DNA from: Paracoccaceae bacterium
Lineage (GTDB): Bacteria; Pseudomonadota; Alphaproteobacteria; Rhodobacterales; Rhodobacteraceae
NCBI GenBank assembly: GCA_012036325.1
Contig: JAAUPC010000133.1
Coordinates: 1-8,693, forward strand
Direction: 5' to 3'
DNA length: 8,693 nt
Positions 5,430 to 8,693 of the stretch are shown here, in pieces (positions within the stretch are counted from its first letter, which is position 1; each line of letters opens with the position of its first letter). The notes under the pieces are model-generated. The model was not told the origin of the DNA, did not search any database, and was given only the letters and a program-made list of their open reading frames with translations. A program made the position numbers and the translations under genes.

Positions 5430-5969
5430 GGGCGGTCCTTGTCATCGACATGCAGGAAGGCATGGCCGACCGCATCCGCGCCGGTCGCCAGCCGGTGAAC
5501 CCCGACGACGCCAGACCGGATCGCCACCCTCTTGGCCGATGCCCGCGCCCGGCGCCTGCCTGTGGTGCATGTCCACCATGATGACCCCAATCCTGCCTCG
5601 CCCTTCCGCAAGGGGCAGTCAGGGGCTGCCCCCATGCCCTGCGCCGTTCCCCGGCCGGACGAGGCGGTCTTGTGGAAGCAAGCCTCCTCGGCCTTTGCGG
5701 GCACCGGCCTTGACGCCCATCTTCGCGCGCTTGGCGTCACCGAACTGGTCATCGCTGGGGCCGTCGCGGCCTTCTGTGTCACCTCGACCGTGCGCATGGC
5801 CTCGGACCTTGGTTACACGGTTCTTCTGCCGCAGGATGCGCTTCTTGGCTTCGATTTGCCCGCCCATGATGGCGGGCGGATCGATGCTGCCACAGTGCAC
5901 CGCGTCACCCTGTCGATCCTCGGCGCTGACTTTGCCCGGCTGACCAGCGTGGCGGACCTCGCCGCTTAG
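5426..5969 (+). pseudogene. Cysteine hydrolase (isochorismatase-like), one frameshift near 5512
   Basis: From ATG 5426 the frame reads MRAVLVIDMQEGMADRIRAG to about NPDDA and then runs into unrelated sequence. A second frame takes over with RIATLLADARARRLPVVHVH and continues to the TAG at 5967-5969. Removing one C at 5511-5512 (or adding two bases) restores a 180-residue protein of the usual length. The reconstructed enzyme keeps the whole catalytic triad of the isochorismatase-like family: D8 (VIDMQ), K84 (LWKQASSAF) and C117 (AAFCVTSTVRMA), with GYTVLLPQDA (129-138) after it. Members hydrolyse amides, ureido groups or isochorismate; the substrate cannot be told here. The start overlaps the DUF1993 stop (ATGA). 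With the frameshift genuine, a 147-residue reinitiation product from TTG 5532 or no enzyme at all would result. Preservation of the triad on both sides suggests a recent mutation or a sequence error. Confidence 0.8.
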
Positions 5970-7165
5970 GCTGGCTGGGCAGCCACCCCTTCGCGGCGCA
6001 GGTTGTCGGCGTCAGCCACCCGCGCCGCCAGCAGTGCGACCGCGACCAGAAGCAGCGCCAGCGCGGCATAGGTCGGCCGGAAGCCGAAATGCTCGGCCAC
6101 CCAGCCGATCGAGGCTGGCGCGACCAGGATCCCGCAATAGCCAACCATGGTGACAGTCGAAATCGCCAACGCCGAAGGGATGCCCGCCCGGTTCCCCGCG
6201 GCCGAGAACATGATCGGCACCATATTGGCCACGCCAAGGCCCGCCACGGCAAAGCTGACAATCGCGATCCAGTCGGCCGGGGCCAGCGCCCCGCCCATCA
6301 GCCCCGCCGCCCCGATCAGCCCCGACACCCGCAACGTCCGCACCGCGCCAAAGCGATTGCGCACCCCGTCGCCTGCAAAGCGCATCACCGCCATCGCCCC
6401 GGCAAAGAAGGCGAATGCCAGACCCGACCGGAAGACATCCGACCCCAGCTCCTTTTGCAGGTAGATCGCCGCCCAATCCAGAACCGCGCCTTCCGGCACC
6501 ATCGAGAAAAAGGCCATGAACCCCAAAAGCCAAAGCCCCGCATCGCGCGGCAACAGATGCGTCCGTGGCGGGGCCGCTTCGGTCACGACCGGCGGGGCGG
6601 TCGGCAACAGAAACGGCATCGCCCCAAAGACCAGAACCGCCGTGATCCCGGCCGTGAGCAGCGACTGCACCTCGGACCCAAGATGTTCGATCACGAAACT
6701 GCCGGCAAAGCCGCCGAAAAAGCCCCCAAGGCTCCAGAACCCGTGGCTTGAGGACATGATGGCACGGTGCAGCCGCCGCTCAACCTCGACCGCCTGGGCG
6801 TTCATCGCCACGTCCATGCAGCCCGCCATCGCGCCAAAGACCGCCATGAACAGCGCCAACACCCATAAGTTGGGTGAAAAAACCACCATCGGCAAGACCG
6901 GGATCAAGGCCAGCGAGAAGACCGACAGCACCACCCGCCCGCCGAACCGCGCGATCAGCTTGCCGGAAAACAGCATGGCCGACACCGCGCCAATCCCCAG
7001 TACCAGGATCAACAGGCCCAGCACGGATTCGGTGACATTGTGGCGCGGCATGAGAAGCGGGATCTGCGGCGCCCACGCCCCCATGACAAAGCCATTGGCC
7101 AGGAACATGGCGGAAACCGCCCAGCGCGCGCGCCGTGCCTGACCTGTTGCGTCAACGTCCTGCAT
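5966..7165 (-). CDS. MFS transporter, YbjJ-like
   Basis: A complete 399-residue inner-membrane protein with about 12 hydrophobic segments, typical of the major facilitator superfamily. The first helices contain AMFLANGFVMGAWAPQIPLL (19-38) and, after them, LGLLILVLGIGAVSAMLFSG (49-68) followed by the loop KLIARFGGR, the MFS motif A region between helices 2 and 3. CMDVAMNAQAVEVER (around 115-129) and SSSHGFWSLGGFFGG (about 137-151) are typical of the E. coli YbjJ branch of uncharacterised transporters. A central hydrophilic loop (about 190-212) separates the two six-helix halves. The ATG at 7163-7165 has AGGGG six bases upstream, but that site can pair with an upstream stretch (see separate entry). 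It lies 102 bp downstream of the DUF2330 gene on the same strand and shares the bases TTAG at its stop (5966-5969) with the convergent hydrolase. Substrate unknown; a sugar, drug or amino-acid-derivative exporter is possible. Confidence 0.87.
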   Translation of the reverse strand: MQDVDATGQARRARWAVSAMFLANGFVMGAWAPQIPLLMPRHNVTESVLGLLILVLGIGAVSAMLFSGKLIARFGGRVVLSVFSLALIPVLPMVVFSPNLWVLALFMAVFGAMAGCMDVAMNAQAVEVERRLHRAIMSSSHGFWSLGGFFGGFAGSFVIEHLGSEVQSLLTAGITAVLVFGAMPFLLPTAPPVVTEAAPPRTHLLPRDAGLWLLGFMAFFSMVPEGAVLDWAAIYLQKELGSDVFRSGLAFAFFAGAMAVMRFAGDGVRNRFGAVRTLRVSGLIGAAGLMGGALAPADWIAIVSFAVAGLGVANMVPIMFSAAGNRAGIPSALAISTVTMVGYCGILVAPASIGWVAEHFGFRPTYAALALLLVAVALLAARVADADNLRREGVAAQPA

Positions 7166-7204
7166 GATCTGCCCCTTGCCTGTAAGCGCCTGTCATAGGG
7201 GCAG
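7166..7204 (-). promoter_or_regulatory. Possible ribosome-binding-site-masking hairpin before the MFS gene
   Basis: On the minus strand CTGCCCCT (7197-7204) is perfectly complementary over 8 bases to AGGGGCAG (7169-7176), which contains the Shine-Dalgarno AGGGG of the MFS gene. The loop is 20 bases. Six of eight pairs are G-C, so the stem should be stable and could limit translation initiation unless opened. A second arm pair, CCTGTC/GACAGG (7189-7194 and 7205-7210), gives an alternative fold. Whether this is regulation or chance in GC-rich DNA is unknown. Confidence 0.4.
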
Positions 7205-7267
7205 GACAGGAAAGGCGAAAGGACCGCCGGTTCAAATGCTGTTGCAAGCCTGAAAGGAAGCCAGCCC

Positions 7268-8557
7268 TTACCGATACCGCCGCGGCACCGTCTTGGCGAT
7301 GTTTGACGCGATGTTGGACGCACTCCACCCCGTCAGCTGGCGCAGGGCCGCCGCCTCATCCTTGATGCGCTGACGGGTCTCGGCGACATAGGTCTTGCCC
7401 GCGTCACAGGTGATCTCGCCGTCAAACGGGTGGTTCATGATATAGCGGCCCTGAAAATTCTCGCGGTTTTCGGTAACCGCGAATTTCAGGTCCTCGTAAA
7501 AGCTGTCCGGCCCATAGCGGATGTGCAGCCTTGTGACAAAGACGTTCGGCGTCGCAACCTCGGCCTTGCGCACCCAGGACACGCCCAATTGCTGAAACTC
7601 GGCATGGGTCAGCGGGTCATCGGCGCAAGGGTCGCACCAGGCCATGTCCCAGGCATATTCCAGGAACGCGCCGTTCTTGCCCGCCGCAGTGTCGAACATC
7701 GCGCGGTAGAACTGCGGGAACACTTGCCCCACGAAGACCGGCACATTCACGTCTGACGGGATGTCCCGGGTGGTGTAGTTCGTCAGCGCCACCCGGCCCT
7801 TCCTTGTCAGCGCCATCACGATCAGGTCTTGCGGCCCGTTGCCGTTCAGCTTGCCCAACTGGATCGGCAGCATGAACTCCTTGGACCGGAACCGGATCTG
7901 CAACGGCTCCAGCTCTTGCGTGGCTTCGGCCGAATGGCGGGAAAGGTTCACGCGGGCCACAAAGAACTTCATGCCCCCCCGGACATAGCCCTCCAGCGCG
8001 CCTTCGGCCCCTTCCGGCAGGGTATAACCTTCCCCCCGCAGGAAAGTGGCCAGCCCGTCCGACTGCCGGGCCGACAGCATCTGGATGTCATAGGACCCGA
8101 CCGCGAATTCCCGTTCGATGGTCACCCCCAACGCCCGCGCGCCATCCCGGCGCTCCTTGCGGCTGGGCGCGTTGCCGACCTCAGGCTCGGCGACCACTGT
8201 TTCGTAAAGGACAATCTCCTCGCAAGGATCGCCATCGAAATATTCCACCAGCCGCGGCGCGGTGTAGCGGTCCAGATGCGCCACCGTCGCCTGCGGCACG
8301 GTGGTCACCTGGCTCCGCTCCAGGACGCCCGGCGTGGGCACGATCATCGCGAATTCCGCAGCCGCGCCGCGATAGTCCGACGACATGGTGATGACCGAGG
8401 TGTCATTGACCCGCGTATAGACCACGGTTGAGGCTTTGTTGAACAACTCCCCATCCGCCCGCGCGACGTAGAACCCGCAGAACGCCTGCGCGGCGGGGGC
8501 GGTCAGCCCACAGGTGGCCCCAAGGGCGGCAAGGAACAGCCAGACATGCGCACGCAT
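7268..8557 (-). CDS. Secreted DUF2330 domain protein
   Basis: A 429-residue protein of the DUF2330 family, with no known biochemical function. The start at 8555-8557 was chosen because GGAG lies six bases upstream and it gives a compact signal peptide: MRAH, then a hydrophobic core WLFLAALGATCGLTAP, with cleavage expected after AQA (residue 25). An in-frame ATG at 8567-8569 would add four residues and is a real alternative; the ATG at 8620 is not supported. The mature N-terminus FCGFYVARADGELFNKAS (from 26) is the family signature, followed by MSSDYRGAAAEFAMIVPTPG (around 58-77) and YFDGDPCEE (106-114). Cysteines at 27, 112, 308, 311 and 384, including a CDPC pair (308-311), suggest disulphides in the periplasm. 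No C-terminal membrane anchor is evident: the end (KTVPRRYR) is basic. Its gene lies 102 bp upstream of the MFS gene and they may be co-transcribed, but no functional link is evident. Confidence 0.84.
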   Translation of the reverse strand: MRAHVWLFLAALGATCGLTAPAAQAFCGFYVARADGELFNKASTVVYTRVNDTSVITMSSDYRGAAAEFAMIVPTPGVLERSQVTTVPQATVAHLDRYTAPRLVEYFDGDPCEEIVLYETVVAEPEVGNAPSRKERRDGARALGVTIEREFAVGSYDIQMLSARQSDGLATFLRGEGYTLPEGAEGALEGYVRGGMKFFVARVNLSRHSAEATQELEPLQIRFRSKEFMLPIQLGKLNGNGPQDLIVMALTRKGRVALTNYTTRDIPSDVNVPVFVGQVFPQFYRAMFDTAAGKNGAFLEYAWDMAWCDPCADDPLTHAEFQQLGVSWVRKAEVATPNVFVTRLHIRYGPDSFYEDLKFAVTENRENFQGRYIMNHPFDGEITCDAGKTYVAETRQRIKDEAAALRQLTGWSASNIASNIAKTVPRRYR

Positions 8558-8639
8558 CGAAATCTCCATCACACTCCAATCCTCACAAGCTGCTCCCGCC
8601 GCCCGCTTCTGGCAAGCCAAACCCGCCCCCCATTTGCTC

Positions 8640-8690
8640 TTTTGAGAAATACTCCACGGGAGGTCTGGAGGGTGTGAAACCCTCCAGTCC
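8640..8690 (+). repeat. Rhodobacteraceae-type intergenic hairpin element, copy 2
   Basis: At the right edge TTTGAGAAATACTCC (8641-8655) leads into a GGGAGGT run and a perfect 9-bp stem CTGGAGGGT (8665-8673) / ACCCTCCAG (8679-8687) with loop GTGAA. It has the same order of parts as the element at 3735-3773, while the stem bases differ in a paired way. Read from the plus strand it may be the 3' end of a gene beyond the window, or lie between that gene and the DUF2330 promoter. The T-rich stretch is before the stem, not after it, so it is not a standard terminator in this direction. Confidence 0.6.
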
Positions 8691-8693
8691 GCC

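Noticed and set aside
5500..5535. Programmed frameshifting in the hydrolase gene
   Set aside because: There is no slippery heptamer, stimulatory Shine-Dalgarno or downstream pseudoknot that I can see. A simple one-base indel explains it.
6089..6751. Plus-strand open frames opposite the MFS transporter
   Set aside because: They are antisense to a complete 12-helix membrane protein and are rich in R, P, H and Q with no domain.
7829..8431. Plus-strand open frame of 200 codons opposite the DUF2330 gene
   Set aside because: It is a shadow of a complete protein with signal peptide and family signature. No ribosome binding site was seen.
1..8693. CRISPR array, tRNA or rRNA gene, toxin-antitoxin or phage-defence system
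   Set aside because: I scanned both strands and found no regularly spaced repeats, no cloverleaf-like conserved arms and no signature motifs of such systems.

Overview
The window is high-GC DNA that looks like the chromosome of an alphaproteobacterium of the Rhodobacteraceae (Rhodobacter/Gemmobacter/Tabrizicola-like). The evidence is the argD-argF gene pair, a short secreted-type Hint-domain protein beginning MATYQI, and two copies of a hairpin repeat of a kind I associate with this family. No database search was possible, so family names come from recognising motifs.

Layout, left to right. Positions 1-500 (minus strand) are debris: an internal scrap of an IS21-type transposase (IstA) joined to a multiply frameshifted scrap that resembles the C-terminal beta-barrel of a patatin-like outer-membrane phospholipase. 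Next, on the minus strand, are a GNAT acetyltransferase (582-1034) and, upstream of it, a Hint-domain protein (1068-2092) that needs one extra base to read through. A non-coding region of about 440 bp (2093-2531) separates this leftward pair from the rightward arginine genes and holds candidate promoters, a 12-bp tandem repeat and inverted repeats. argD (2532-3722) and argF (3796-4722) follow, with a hairpin repeat between them and a REP-like palindromic element after argF. A two-gene unit then follows: a DUF1993 protein (4935-5429) whose stop overlaps the start of a cysteine-hydrolase (isochorismatase-like) gene (5426-5969). That gene carries a frameshift but keeps all three catalytic residues. 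Its stop codon overlaps that of a convergent MFS transporter (5966-7165, minus). Upstream of the transporter, on the same strand, is a secreted DUF2330 protein (7268-8557), and the second hairpin repeat lies at the right edge.

Functionally, argD and argF make two consecutive kinds of step in arginine biosynthesis (N-acetylornithine formation and citrulline formation). The other genes look like accessory or housekeeping genes with no obvious joint pathway. I found no defence system, CRISPR array, tRNA, rRNA or intact mobile element. The most noteworthy points are the cluster of frameshifts (about six indels, all in three loci, while six other genes are intact), the Hint domain lacking its usual nucleophilic cysteine, the covarying hairpin repeats, and a hairpin that could mask the ribosome binding site of the MFS gene.
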